Positions 26,036-34,624 are shown, counted from the first letter of the stretch. The stretch is DNA of 64,000 bases from SIAQ01 sp963767835 (GCA_963767835.1 CAVYFY010000009.1:248001-312000); one strand, 5' to 3'. The notes: a model not told the origin generated them from the sequence alone. A program made the numbers and translations.

Positions 26036-26775
26036 GCGCTCCTTCGCCTCGTCCAGGTCCGGTAATCTTCGATTGACCAACCCGCTGGCAGACGAGAGGG
26101 GTCTGCCTTAAGTTTCTCAAATTGGTCGCTGCTGGCATCGGCGACGGAGAGCCGGTATTTCACGCCGTCAAGCTCAACGCCGAAATCGATCGGTTGGAGC
26201 TTGGCCCCATTGCCAACGAGCGATTCACTCAACTCCAGGAAACGAATCTCATCGGCAGGAGCGCCTTGCGGGAAGTAGCAGATTTCGCGCACGTTCATGT
26301 CAGCAATGAAATGTTGCTTCGCCAGCCAGGCGGCTACCTCGTCACGATTCTGCGTTTTTGGAGACTCAGGCCATGGCGTGCGCTGGCGGAGCCTCTTCCA
26401 CTCTTCATCGAGCCGATCCAGGTATTCGAACCATTCCACTTCGTCGATTTGCTCTGGGTCGGGAGGTACGAGGTGGAGCTTGACATAATCTCGCCATGAA
26501 CCCACGACGATTGCCGTTCCTTCGACGGACTCAAAGCCGGCAGCTTGCCGATCCGTGCGATATCTAAATACTCGGTAGAGTTTTGGATCATCGGGAGATC
26601 GGCCAACCGCGGCTTCGGGCAAGCTTTGTCCATCGGGCCACAAATGCACCGCTTCCATGTCGTATTCCAAGCGGACTCCGTCGAGCACTGTCCCCTGGTA
26701 TCCAGCCTTGCGGGGATCCTCCCACGTGAATACGAGATTGGTAGTTCCATGTCGTTTGTCTTGCACAAGAAACAT
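26032..26775 (-). CDS. Hypothetical protein coupled to the HEPN-like gene
   Basis: A 247-residue protein with GAGG 6 bases before the start at 26775. The sequence MFLVQDKRHGTTNLVFTWED, FRYRTDRQAAGFES and a charged central helix (LDRLDEEWKRLRQRTPWPES) precedes AAWLAKQHFIADMNVREICY and ELDGVKYRLSVADAS. The second half resembles small proteins that begin AAWLAKQHF, seen near HEPN-like genes; I recognise no named family. It shares a four-base overlap with the downstream gene. Confidence 0.55.
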   Translation of the reverse strand: MFLVQDKRHGTTNLVFTWEDPRKAGYQGTVLDGVRLEYDMEAVHLWPDGQSLPEAAVGRSPDDPKLYRVFRYRTDRQAAGFESVEGTAIVVGSWRDYVKLHLVPPDPEQIDEVEWFEYLDRLDEEWKRLRQRTPWPESPKTQNRDEVAAWLAKQHFIADMNVREICYFPQGAPADEIRFLELSESLVGNGAKLQPIDFGVELDGVKYRLSVADASSDQFEKLKADPSRLPAGWSIEDYRTWTRRRSA

Positions 26776-26881
26776 AGCGGCCTCAGTTTGCCAGCGTTGC
26801 GGCGGTTGAATGCAAGCCATTGTAACGCCGAACCTTGGCAGGCGTCAACGGTAGGCCGTCCCTTTCGATCCGGAGTATGCG

Positions 26882-27130
26882 TCAGAGTTCTTTTATTCCC
26901 GTGTCAATGTTGTCACGACCGATAGTACGCCGCGATTTTCTGAAGACAAAGTAAACCGTCATGCCGGGGAATGGAATGCTGTCTACATATTCCCAGCCGT
27001 CCTGTGCCATGCGATTGATGGCGTCTTGCATCGACGTTCCCATCTCCTCCATTTTTGAAGACGCCATTTGCCAAAAGCTCGGCATCTCCATCAGGTCCGT
27101 GAATTGAACTACTTTGTATTCCCATTGCAT
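26882..27130 (-). CDS. DUF4177-like small protein
   Basis: Eighty-two residues beginning MQWEYKVVQFTDL, the typical opening of DUF4177 proteins, followed by an amphipathic helix, then MAQDGWEYVDSIPFPGMTVY and FVFRK, which match the family's GWEL...F.R end. Function is unknown. It lies 18 bases upstream of nothing on its own strand and 18 bases after the start side of queC, with no evidence for a shared operon. Confidence 0.65.
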   Translation of the reverse strand: MQWEYKVVQFTDLMEMPSFWQMASSKMEEMGTSMQDAINRMAQDGWEYVDSIPFPGMTVYFVFRKSRRTIGRDNIDTGIKEL

Positions 27131-27148
27131 AATACGTTCCGCAAAAAG

Positions 27149-27802
27149 TCACGGGTGATACCGTGTCGGATCAATCATCTTCGCGTCAGCGAAGGCGTCC
27201 CGGCGTTCGCCGCATTTGCTGCATCGGCCGCAGTGCAAACCATTCATCGGCGAGGCGCACGAAAACGTGTGCTCCAGCGGCAAGCCCTTGCCGAGCTGCA
27301 TCACCGCGACTTTCTTCATACCGCCGAACGGCAAACGCACCTCGACATTGCCCTGCACCGCTTGATTGACCAGGTCCTGCATGGCCCGAAAAAATGCGGG
27401 CGTCGCATCCGGAAATGGATTGGTTTGCAGCGATCCCAGGGCAATCGCCGGCACGCTATTCAAATGGCACCACAACAGCGATTTCGCCAGCAGCAACACA
27501 TTGCGGCCCGGCAAGAACACCGCTTCCTCCGGCGTGCCGATCAGCGGGGCGTTGCCGGTGATGCTCCAGTGCTGGCCGTATACATCGACGATCGGCTGAT
27601 CAAGCACGACCAACGGCTTCAGCGCGGGACCGGCGAGCGCGGCGAGAAAACGACCTAGGTATTGCTGCTCGACGGCTTCCCAGCTGAGGCCGCAGCGCAT
27701 GTAGATCGGCACTACGCTGGCGTGATGGCGCAGGGCATCGCCCAGGAGGATGGCGCTATCGAGACCGCCGGAGATCAGGACCGCGAGGGTGGTGTTTGGC
27801 AT
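27149..27802 (-). CDS. queC: 7-cyano-7-deazaguanine synthase
   Basis: Forms preQ0 from 7-carboxy-7-deazaguanine with ATP and ammonia, in queuosine or 7-deazapurine synthesis. The PP-loop SGGLDS is at residues 11-16. The C-terminal zinc site consists of Cys 182, 191, 194 and 197 in SCASPMNGLHCGRCSKCGER. The middle is variant compared with enterobacterial QueC (FLPGRNVLLLAKSLLW is present; PFGGMKKVAVM replaces the usual P.......K..I), as in planctomycete ExsB-like proteins. No queD, queE or queF is nearby. The STAS gene lies 3 bases upstream, so both may be one transcript. Confidence 0.82.
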   Translation of the reverse strand: MPNTTLAVLISGGLDSAILLGDALRHHASVVPIYMRCGLSWEAVEQQYLGRFLAALAGPALKPLVVLDQPIVDVYGQHWSITGNAPLIGTPEEAVFLPGRNVLLLAKSLLWCHLNSVPAIALGSLQTNPFPDATPAFFRAMQDLVNQAVQGNVEVRLPFGGMKKVAVMQLGKGLPLEHTFSCASPMNGLHCGRCSKCGERRDAFADAKMIDPTRYHP

Positions 27803-27805
27803 GAT

Positions 27806-28171
27806 TCAATCGGAACCGCCCAGCGCCTCGATCGCTTCCTGGCGCGTGCCGTAGATCGCCCACAGGGTTTCGAGATCGAGCAGCTTCAACAGCTCGCGGG
27901 CCGGTTCGCTGGCGCCAGCCAGGACAATTTCGCTGCCGTGCTTGCGGGCCTGGCTGTGGCAGCGCAAGAGGAACGACACGAAGACGGAGCCGAAGTAGGT
28001 GACCTGGCTCAGATCGACGACGATGCCGGCCGGCGGGTCCGACTTGAGCGACTGGATGACCATGCGGGCCGCCTGCTCGATCATGGTTTCGTGCATCTCC
28101 TCGACCTTGGCCGACGGCGTGACGACGGCGATTTCGCCGTGCCGCTGAATGTCAAACGATTCGTTGTTCAT
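27806..28171 (-). CDS. STAS-domain protein (anti-sigma factor antagonist type)
   Basis: A 121-residue single STAS domain: FDIQRHGEIAVVTPSAKV, AGIVVDLSQVTYFGSVFVSF and a C-terminal LLKLLDLETLWAIYGTRQEA. The segment around FGSVFVSFL corresponds to the SpoIIAA phosphorylation loop, with Ser in the expected place but Gly instead of the usual Asp before it. The role is likely protein-protein signalling. It is 3 bases upstream of queC, an unexpected companion. Confidence 0.8.
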   Translation of the reverse strand: MNNESFDIQRHGEIAVVTPSAKVEEMHETMIEQAARMVIQSLKSDPPAGIVVDLSQVTYFGSVFVSFLLRCHSQARKHGSEIVLAGASEPARELLKLLDLETLWAIYGTRQEAIEALGGSD

Positions 28172-28279
28172 GGCTGTGGCTCGCTGCGGGTTGAACGGGG
28201 TGGAAATGGCCTTATCATTATATCACGCCAAGGATGCACAGGCATTATATGAATCCCCCTAATGGCGTTGAGCGGCTAC

Positions 28280-28384
28280 CTCCCCTCTCCTCCCGGGAGA
28301 GGGGCTGGGGATGAGGGAAGAACTTGCAAAAAACGTCGTCAAAGACCCTCACCCCCGGCCCCACTCCCGGAGGGAGAGGGGAGG
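28280..28384. repeat. Two inverted copies of the 'cccctctccc' palindrome
   Basis: A copy at 28280-28317 and an inverted copy at 28346-28384, each with an internal GAGAGGGG palindrome; together they form a large potential hairpin between the divergent STAS and methyltransferase genes. The same unit occurs inside coding sequence at 35310, 58895 and 60664. Confidence 0.85.
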
Positions 28385-28428
28385 AAAAGGCCTGCCGCCC
28401 GCCTAAACGTAAACCGGAAAGGCAATCG

Positions 28429-29243
28429 ATGAGCGAACCGCAAGATTACGTGCTGGGCCAATCGGTCGGGGCGGCCCGGCGGTTGGAGATTCAAGATGCC
28501 CACTTCGCCGACGTGTCCGAGCGCTTGCTCGATGAGCTGGCGCTGCGGCCCGGCGATCGCGTCGTCGAATTCGGCTGCGGCGCCGGCAGCTTCAGCAAGC
28601 GCATTCTGCACGGCTCGGCCCCGGTGGCGTGCTGGTCGGCGTCGATGTCACGCCGGGTCTGCTCGACCAGGCGAAAAGCGCGCTCGCGGATGCCCGCTTT
28701 CAGCCGGTGCTCGGGGACATCGCGAAATTGGGCGATTGGCTGAAGGATGCCGACGTGGTGACGGCCCGGACGATGCTGCACCACATTCCGATGGTGGAAT
28801 TCGTGCTGGGCCGGCTTCGCGCTGCTCTGCGTCCCGGCACGCGCGTCGGCTTTCTCGAACCGGATTTTCGCTCCGCCCTAGGCCGGCTCGCGTATCTCGA
28901 AGCGACCAGCCGACCGGAGCTGGCCTCGCTGTGCGCCTGGGCCGTCGCCATCAACCGGCTCTACCTGATGAACCAGATATCCCCCGCCGTCGGGGCGACT
29001 TTGGCGCGCACGATGGAACTTGCCGGCTATCGCAACGTCCGCGGCGAATGGCGGGAATGCGTGTCGGACGCTTCAACCATCGAAAACATGCTGATGTTCT
29101 TCGATGAAGTGCGCGAGCGTTTGCAATCGCTCGGCATCATGACCAGTGCCGAAGTCGATCACCTGCAGCGCTTGCTGCGCGAACTTCCCGCCGACAACCT
29201 GCCTGGCGTCTGGGGCATCTTCCGCGTGGTCTGCGAAGTTTAG
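28429..29243 (+). CDS. SAM-dependent methyltransferase, frameshifted
   Basis: About 271 residues. The start follows GGAAAGG. The SAM site is GDRVVEFGCGAGSFSKRIL, and after a one-base shift near 28617 the text continues GVLVGVDVTPGLLDQAKSAL, QPVLGDIAKLGDWL and DVVTARTMLHHIPM, typical class I motifs I to III of the Methyltransf_11/25 group. The C-terminal half has helices LASLCAWAVAINRLYLMNQI and a long cap domain. The substrate is unknown. One G seems to be missing in the glycine-rich segment. Confidence 0.8.
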
Positions 29244-29254
29244 CCAAAGGCAAA

Positions 29255-29380
29255 TGCGAATTAAGCCACGGATCAAGCACGGATGAAACACGGATAGGAG
29301 AAAAAGAGCCAAGGCAATCGGAATCGATCACGTCTCCCTATCCGTGTTTCATCCGTGTTTGATCCGTGGCTTAATTCGCA
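29255..29380. repeat. 43-bp inverted repeat of 'ccacggat...cacggatgaaacacgg' type
   Basis: Arms 29255-29297 and 29338-29380 match at 42 of 43 positions. The arms are composed of CACGGAT units (CCACGGATCAAGCACGGATG). It follows the methyltransferase stop by 11 bases. Relatives lie at 30044 and 58109. Confidence 0.88.
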
Positions 29381-29653
29381 AGAGCACTTTTGCAATTTTT
29401 GCAATTTTCTCGCGAGATTTCCGACAAGCTTGCTCGGCATTCGCTGCGCAGCAGTTGAAGGAAAAAAATGCAATCCGTGAAGCTTGCCGCGAATGCCTTG
29501 GAAAGCGCGGGCCGATCGGCAATTCCGCCCCAATCCGCGCGGCAGTTGCTGGCCCGCGAATCGGTTGTGGGGAATTCTTCCCTATAGTCGCGAGCACAGT
29601 TCTCTATGGGGAGAACGCCGCCCGCGCCACTCGTTCTTTGAGAAGAGGCATCC

Positions 29654-30019
29654 ATGAAGAAGATTCTCGCAATCGGGATTCTGGCGATCAGCGCGATCGC
29701 CTGTTCCCAGCACCAGGCGTCGGCCTGGGTGAATTCACGTTTCGGCGTCGGCCTGAATTGGGACGTCCAAAGCGGAGGCAACAATTTCATGTGGGGCGTC
29801 TACCGCAACGGCCAACCGCCGGGGCCGGAAGCCTACGGCTTCAGCGACGCTCCGACCTTCCAGCCCTACGGCATCCCGCAGATGCACGGTTTTGCCTACG
29901 ACGCGCCCAGCTTTCAGCCCGCCTACGCTCAACCGGCGATGCCCATGCAGCAGCCCTATGGCCAACCTTTCCAGTTCGCGACCTACCCGCGGCCCGTGTA
30001 CTACTACTACGGCCGCTAG
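29654..30019 (+). CDS. Secreted Gly/Pro/Gln-rich hypothetical protein
   Basis: A 121-residue protein with a signal peptide (MKKILAIGILAISAIACSQH to SAWV), then VNSRFGVGLNWDVQSGGNN, GVYRNGQPPGPEAYGF and a low-complexity tail rich in Phe-Gln-Pro and Tyr. This is a small exported planctomycete family with an SRFGVGLNW-type core; function unknown. Upstream bases GAGAAGAGGCATCC supply a ribosome-binding site. Confidence 0.7.
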   Translation: MKKILAIGILAISAIACSQHQASAWVNSRFGVGLNWDVQSGGNNFMWGVYRNGQPPGPEAYGFSDAPTFQPYGIPQMHGFAYDAPSFQPAYAQPAMPMQQPYGQPFQFATYPRPVYYYYGR

Positions 30020-30043
30020 ACCAAAATCCGAAATCCAATTTAT

Positions 30044-30145
30044 CCACGGATGAAACACGGATCAAACACGGTCGGGAATTCGTGTGCAATACGATGTTTC
30101 TTGTCGCCGCATTTATCAGTGTTTCATCCGTGTTTCATCCGTGAC
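30044..30145. repeat. Palindrome of 'cacggatgaaacacgg' type
   Basis: CCACGGATGAAACACGGATC at the left pairs with GTTTCATCCGTGTTTCATCC at the right. It lies behind the secreted protein gene and ends in CTAGATTTTTTGGA, a tail also found after the copy at 58225. It may serve as a terminator. Confidence 0.75.
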
Positions 30146-30329
30146 TAGATTTTTTGGAGCTGCTATCCGGTTTTGCCATTTCTTCTTAGGGTTTCGGATT
30201 TCAGACCTCGAATTTTGATTTCGCTCTTGCATTCCGACCGCTTGAAATCCATTCATCGCGCATAATTCGCAGGGGGCCTTCACGATAGGAGGCTTCCGTC
30301 ATCCGTGCTTTTGCCCCGAAAGGATTCGC

Positions 30330-30761
30330 ATGATTCGGTTGATTTCCCGCCGCTGGTGGATTGGGATCGTGGGGCTGGCTTGGTTGGCAGCAGCTGGGGT
30401 CGGACAGGCGTGGGAGCGTCCGCGTGTCAACACGGAATTCAAGTTCCGGTTCGAAGTGACCGTGGGCCCCGAACAGATTCGCCCGACCGCGCCGTGGTAC
30501 ACGTACTTCCCGGCCGATCCCCGCCTGATGCCGTCGCCAACGCTTGCCCCGTATCCGTCTTGGCCCAGGCAATTCCCGCCGCTGGGTCCGCCAGCAGACA
30601 ACCCGAAAGCCGCGCAGAACGCAACGCGCGACAGCAACAACCCGCCCGCCGGCCCGATGCTCACGCAGTATCGGATCGTCCCCTACGCTTACGGTTCGAG
30701 CATTCAACCCGTGAGCTACGTCCCGGCCCAGGCGCCGAGCTATTGGTACCAGGGCCGATAG
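30330..30761 (+). CDS. Secreted proline-rich hypothetical protein
   Basis: A 143-residue protein: signal sequence (WIGIVGLAWLAAAGVGQAWE), then a Pro-rich chain with FPADPRLMPSP, PSWPRQFPPLGPP and a C-terminal QPVSYVPAQAPSYWYQGR. The Pro/Tyr end resembles the previous secreted gene, and such proteins are common in planctomycete envelopes. Function unknown. A terminator hairpin follows. Confidence 0.65.
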   Translation: MIRLISRRWWIGIVGLAWLAAAGVGQAWERPRVNTEFKFRFEVTVGPEQIRPTAPWYTYFPADPRLMPSPTLAPYPSWPRQFPPLGPPADNPKAAQNATRDSNNPPAGPMLTQYRIVPYAYGSSIQPVSYVPAQAPSYWYQGR

Positions 30762-30781
30762 GACGGATTGGGGGAACGAAG

Positions 30782-30814
30782 CGAGCCCGCGCATTGCCCC
30801 GCGGGCTCGTTTTG
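30782..30814 (+). terminator. Rho-independent terminator
   Basis: CGAGCCCGCG (30782-30791) pairs with CGCGGGCTCG (30800-30809), followed by TTTT. It lies 20 bases after the stop of the secreted protein gene. Confidence 0.8.
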
Positions 30815-30884
30815 CGCATTCGCCGGGCGAGGCACCGGAAGCGCGAATCCGAAATCCGGTAATGTCCTAGTTGTGCGTTGCAGC

Positions 30885-31241
30885 TCATTCTCGCACTTTT
30901 TGCATGTTCAGCCACCGACGAATCGTATCGGTAATGGTTTCGTCGGAGTCCTCCCATTCCTTTTCGGTCACTGAGTTATTGGCAAATTGGACCCTTGCGA
31001 CAGCCCCATCCGCCCTAACCCATGCGACACCGCCAATATCCTCTGATTTTGGATTCGGGCCTAAAAGCCAATTCGGCCCTAAGATCGGTTCGACTTCCTC
31101 GTATTTCATCCCGAACTTAACACGGTCGAAGTTTGCCTTCGTAATACCAGGGCGTGTGGGCAATAACACGAGAGCCGCAGCCGCCAGACAGACGCAAGCC
31201 GCGACGATGCCGGCGCAGACGATAATTCGTTTCATTGCCAT
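30885..31241 (-). CDS. Small membrane-anchored protein, SmpA/OmlA-like
   Basis: 118 residues. An N-terminal helix (IIVCAGIVAACVCLAAAALV) anchors a domain containing ITKANFDRVKFGMKYEEVEP followed by ILGPNW. The GMK-x-EEVE-x-ILG pattern is that of small BamE/SmpA-like domains, where the motif is GMt..EV..iLG. The rest (VAWVRADGAVARVQFANNSV) fits the beta part of that fold. Such proteins are numerous in planctomycetes; the role is unknown. Confidence 0.65.
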   Translation of the reverse strand: MAMKRIIVCAGIVAACVCLAAAALVLLPTRPGITKANFDRVKFGMKYEEVEPILGPNWLLGPNPKSEDIGGVAWVRADGAVARVQFANNSVTEKEWEDSDETITDTIRRWLNMQKVRE

Positions 31242-31324
31242 TCGATCATTTTACAGCCGACTCGCCTCTCGAAGCAAGCGATCCAACCTCCACGTCTCGC
31301 CCGTCTGCTTTCGGCTCCCGGTTT

Positions 31325-32110
31325 TTATCGCAGCTCGTCCTCGACTAACCGCCGCGCAAACGACGCCCCCAAGATCGTGCCCATCTTTCTGCCGCCGGTT
31401 GCCAGCCAGGTGCGTTCGCTCAACCGCAGAAAAACCGGCCCGCCCGGCACATATGGTCGTCGGCCCCACAAGCGCTGGACCGGCGGCTCGCTCAGGCCCA
31501 ATGCGGCGGCGTGGTCCAGCGTTTGCCGATCGTGGTCCGCGGTGTAATCGACCTCGGCCGTGCCGTCGCTGAAGAAGGTGCGGCCGGCGTCGCGGACAAA
31601 AGCGATGGCTTGCCGACCCGGGCCGATGCTGCGAATTTGCCCCGGTCGTTCGCCGGCAAAAAGGAAGGATGCCCCCGCCTTGCCGTGCACAATCAGGCCA
31701 TCGTGAAATTGCCCCGCCCATAACCCGGCGGCGATGTAGACCCAACCCGTGTAACGCTTCCCATCCGCTTCCAGCCAGCCGTCGCCGACCGCCGTCACCG
31801 TTGCCCGCAGTGGATTCGCTTCCAGGATCGCGCTCGGCGGCACGAACTGAAACGATTCCGCTCGGCCGTCATCATGCGTCAGGTTCACGCTGCGGATGCC
31901 GAACAGCCGATCCAGCACCGGCACCGCCCGATGATAATGTTCGCGCAGTTTCTTGCCTGCCCACTCTTCCTTGAACAGGCCGGCGGCTGCGGCAGAAGCG
32001 GCGCCGGGGAGACCGGCATCGAAGACGAGCGTTTCGATCCCCTTGCTGCGAGCATACGCCGCCGCCTGCGAGCCGAACAATCCGCCGCCGACGACCAGCA
32101 AAACCGGCAT
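31325..32110 (-). CDS. FAD-dependent oxidoreductase (DAO-like)
   Basis: A 261-residue protein with GGGAG at the right distance before the ATG at 32110. The dinucleotide fold VLLVVGGGLFGSQAAAYARS is at residues 3-22, with the acidic ribose-binding residue in LVFDAG. GAASAAAAGLFKEEW lies next, and the C-terminal WLATGGRKMGTILGASFARR is the second nucleotide-contact segment of DAO-type oxidases. The protein is short compared with usual glycine or D-amino-acid oxidases (350 or more), so the substrate domain is reduced. Substrate unknown. Confidence 0.75.
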   Translation of the reverse strand: MPVLLVVGGGLFGSQAAAYARSKGIETLVFDAGLPGAASAAAAGLFKEEWAGKKLREHYHRAVPVLDRLFGIRSVNLTHDDGRAESFQFVPPSAILEANPLRATVTAVGDGWLEADGKRYTGWVYIAAGLWAGQFHDGLIVHGKAGASFLFAGERPGQIRSIGPGRQAIAFVRDAGRTFFSDGTAEVDYTADHDRQTLDHAAALGLSEPPVQRLWGRRPYVPGGPVFLRLSERTWLATGGRKMGTILGASFARRLVEDELR

Positions 32111-32199
32111 TTTGTTCTCCCGTTTAGCCCCGCTAGACATCCGCGAATTTGGCGTGTATCATGAATTCGGCGTGTGAATCTTCCTCTGCGAGCCATCCC

Positions 32200-32658
32200 A
32201 TGGAATCTCAAGTCAACGGCGAAATCATACCCCACGGCGGCGGCGACAACATCCCCCTGACGCGCTCGCCGCTCATCGTCGGCCGACGCGAATCCTGCGA
32301 TATCTGCCTGCCGTTCCCCAATGTTTCCGGCAAGCACTGCGAACTGATTTTCAAGGAAGGCCTGTGGATTCTCCGCGATCTGGACAGCACCAACGGCATC
32401 AAGGTCAACGGCGCCCGCCTTGACAGCGGCGCCAAGAAGGTGCTGCACGCCGGCGACGTCCTCACCATCGGCAAGCGCGATTACATGCTGCAATACCACG
32501 AGACCGGCCGGGCCAGCGATCTGGAAGAGCACGAGGAGGAAATGCAAAACGCGCTCAAGATCCCGCTCCTGGAAAGAGCCGGCCTCGCCAATCCGCCGCG
32601 GCGTCCCAAACACGGAAAACCACAATCGCCGCCCGCCGATGACGATGGCGACGAATAA
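32200..32658 (+). CDS. FHA-domain protein
   Basis: About 152 residues. The FHA domain spans roughly residues 15-100: PLIVGRRESCDICLP (with the phosphothreonine-binding Arg), VSGKHCELIF (Ser and His), and LDSTNGIKVNG (Asn). A short acidic/charged tail ends in PADDDGDE. FHA domains read phosphothreonine, and this genome window encodes two Ser/Thr kinases, but no direct link is shown. The start may be 32161 or 32200; I prefer 32200 because the domain begins shortly after. Confidence 0.82.
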   Translation: MESQVNGEIIPHGGGDNIPLTRSPLIVGRRESCDICLPFPNVSGKHCELIFKEGLWILRDLDSTNGIKVNGARLDSGAKKVLHAGDVLTIGKRDYMLQYHETGRASDLEEHEEEMQNALKIPLLERAGLANPPRRPKHGKPQSPPADDDGDE

Positions 32659-32659
32659 A

Positions 32660-33478
32660 TCACGCCTCCGCCACCACGCGCCGCACCAGCACCCGCAACT
32701 TCTTCTCAGCCGCGTTCGCCGTCGCAATGATGTCCGGCAAATGCGCCGGCTCCAGCGCGTCCGGCAGACACATGTCGGTGATCACCGACAGCCCAAGTAT
32801 CCGCATCCCCCCGTGTACGCCAACGATCACCTCCGGCACCGTGGACATGCCGACCACGTCCGCCCCAATCATCCGCAGAAACCGATATTCCGCCCGCGTT
32901 TCCAGGTTCGGCCCCGGCACCGCCACGAACACTCCCTTGTGGCACGCGATCTTTTCCTCCAGCGCGACCCGCTGGGCCAATTCCAAAAGCGCGACATCGT
33001 AAGGATGGCACATGTCGGGAAAGCGCGGGCCGAGCCGATCGTCGTTCTTGCCGATGAGCGGATTGTCGCTGAGGAGGTTGATGTGGTCCTCGATCAGCAT
33101 GATATCGCCTTTCGCCAATTGCGGGTTCATGCCGCCGCAGGCGTTGGAGACGATGAGCATGCCGCAGCCCATCGCCTTCATGACGCGGACGGGAAAGGTG
33201 ATCTGCTTGAGCGAATAGCCTTCGTAGAAATGGAAGCGCCCTTCCATCGCCATGACCGCCTTGCCGCCAAGCGTGCCGCACACCAGCCGCCCCGCATGGG
33301 ATTCGACGGTCGAGTGGGGGAAATAGGGAATATCCGGATACGGTATTTTTACCGAGTTCTGAATTTCCTCCGCCAGCCCGCCCAGCCCCGTGCCGAGGAT
33401 GATGCCGACGGTCGGCGTCCCGTTCCAGCGGGTTTGCAACGCCGTCTTCGCTTCCTGGATTTGCTCGTAAATTTCCAT
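32660..33478 (-). CDS. punA: Purine nucleoside phosphorylase
   Basis: Phosphorolysis of purine nucleosides in salvage. The 272-residue length and motifs fit the trimeric PNP family: VGIILGTGLGGLAEEI (phosphate loop, near 24), FPHSTVESHAGRLV with the catalytic His region, EGRFHFYEGYSLKQITFPVR, VSNACGGMNP, LIEDHINLLSDNPLIG, and VPGPNLETRAEYRFLR followed by GADVVGMSTVPEV (Glu, Met and Asn-type base contacts). It converges with the FHA gene, with one base between the stops. Confidence 0.92.
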   Translation of the reverse strand: MEIYEQIQEAKTALQTRWNGTPTVGIILGTGLGGLAEEIQNSVKIPYPDIPYFPHSTVESHAGRLVCGTLGGKAVMAMEGRFHFYEGYSLKQITFPVRVMKAMGCGMLIVSNACGGMNPQLAKGDIMLIEDHINLLSDNPLIGKNDDRLGPRFPDMCHPYDVALLELAQRVALEEKIACHKGVFVAVPGPNLETRAEYRFLRMIGADVVGMSTVPEVIVGVHGGMRILGLSVITDMCLPDALEPAHLPDIIATANAAEKKLRVLVRRVVAEA

Positions 33479-33502
33479 GACATTGATCCATCAACATTGT
33501 TT

Positions 33503-33559
33503 CTCCCCGTTTAGCGTTCGCGGCATCCATCGGGTTCGCTGCGAACGCTAAACGGGGAG
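33503..33559. repeat. Perfect 19-bp inverted repeat
   Basis: Arms 33503-33521 and 33541-33559 are exact reverse complements with the core CCGTTTAGCGTTCGC. It lies in the leader region between punA and the zinc-ribbon gene. Same core as the repeat at 7354 and the half-copy at 60954. Confidence 0.85.
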
Positions 33560-33625
33560 CTTGCATGCAACAAATTCTCTCACAGTATACAATGGCAACA
33601 CGCCCACAGACAGGGAGCAAACGCC

Positions 33626-34177
33626 ATGTCCATCGCCGTTTTATGTCCGCGTTGCCAGGCGACTTTCGGCATCACCGACGATCTAGCCGACGGGACGGTC
33701 TGCTGTCCGAAGTGCGCGAATGTGTTTTCGCGCAGCGCGTCGGCGGGCATCCACACAGGAGCACCGCCGAACGCGCCCAAGTCAGCCACGGCAAGGAACG
33801 ACCTCGACGACGATGAGCCGATCCCCTCCCGGCCGCACGCCCCGCCGCGCGTGCCATTCCCGACGGCCCCGCTGCTGATCCTCGTCTGCGGCATCCTTTT
33901 TTTGCTTTTGGCCCTCTCGGCCGGCTTCAATATCTGGATCATCGCCAATCCCGACCTGCGTTTCGACCGCGAGCAGCAAGCGATCATCGCCGAGCAGCAA
34001 GCCCAGGCAGCGCGCATGCAAGCGATGCAGGAAGCCGAGCGTGCCGCCGCGAATCAGCAAAGGGCCCAGCAAGACGAAACCAAGCTCAAGCGCGAAATCG
34101 ACGATCTACGCCGCGAATTGGTTGCCGTCCAGCAGCAACTGGACGATGCGAAACGCAAGCTGGAGAAGGAGAAATGA
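33626..34177 (+). CDS. Zinc-ribbon, single-helix, coiled-coil membrane protein
   Basis: 183 residues in a clear domain order: a four-Cys zinc ribbon (VLCPRCQATF ... VCCPKCANVF, residues 6-34), a Pro-rich linker, one membrane helix (PLLILVCGILFLLLALSAGF, near 80-100), and a C-terminal coiled coil rich in Gln, Ala and Glu from about 115 to the end. GGAG lies upstream. This architecture recurs in planctomycetes and its job is unknown. The aspartic protease gene follows after 16 bases. Confidence 0.75.
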   Translation: MSIAVLCPRCQATFGITDDLADGTVCCPKCANVFSRSASAGIHTGAPPNAPKSATARNDLDDDEPIPSRPHAPPRVPFPTAPLLILVCGILFLLLALSAGFNIWIIANPDLRFDREQQAIIAEQQAQAARMQAMQEAERAAANQQRAQQDETKLKREIDDLRRELVAVQQQLDDAKRKLEKEK

Positions 34178-34193
34178 GATGAAAGGGGATCCG

Positions 34194-34610
34194 ATGGGCC
34201 GATTCAGCGTGGATGTGGAGCTTGCCAACTACACGGATGTGGTCATGGCGAACAAGGGCTTGCTTGATCACGCCAAGATTCGCCGCATGACGATTCGCGG
34301 CGTGGTCGATTCCGGCGCGGCGCTAATGGTCCTGCCGCAATCGGTGGCGAAGGAGCTTGGATTACCGATCCGCAAAGGCAAGGTCAAGGTGCGCTATGCC
34401 GACGGCCGGCGCAGCACCCGGTCCGAGGCCGGCCCGCTCCAGGTTGCGCTGCTGGGACGCGACAACGTCTTCAGCGCCATCATTGAGCCGAAACGCGATT
34501 CGGCCCTCATTGGCGCCATCGTGCTGGAAGCCCTCGATCTTCTCGTCGATTGCAACAAGCAACGTCTCGTGCCGCGCGATCCGGACTTTGTCGTCAGAGA
34601 AATCGAATGA
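34194..34610 (+). CDS. Retroviral-type (clan AA) aspartic protease
   Basis: 138 residues. IRGVVDSGAALMVLPQSVAK carries the DSG catalytic triad of retropepsin-like proteases, and the C-terminal half has SALIGAIVLEALDLLVD, matching the hydrophobic-hydrophobic-Gly motif (LIGAIVLE) of the family. YADGRRSTRSEAGPLQV and VPRDPDFV complete the fold. The ATG at 34194 has AAGGGG 6 bases upstream; 34179 is an alternative. It probably dimerises; its substrate is unknown. The GTPase gene starts 14 bases later. Confidence 0.8.
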   Translation: MGRFSVDVELANYTDVVMANKGLLDHAKIRRMTIRGVVDSGAALMVLPQSVAKELGLPIRKGKVKVRYADGRRSTRSEAGPLQVALLGRDNVFSAIIEPKRDSALIGAIVLEALDLLVDCNKQRLVPRDPDFVVREIE

Positions 34611-34624
34611 GGTAACGCACCATC

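Noticed and set aside
23335..27152. CxxCH-type or other haem proteins near DUF1501
   Set aside because: No haem motif is present; the partner cytochrome-type genes are 30 kb away.
27100..27810. A preQ1-type riboswitch before queC
   Set aside because: queC is preceded by the STAS gene after 3 bases, leaving no room; nothing like the aptamer was seen ahead of the STAS gene.
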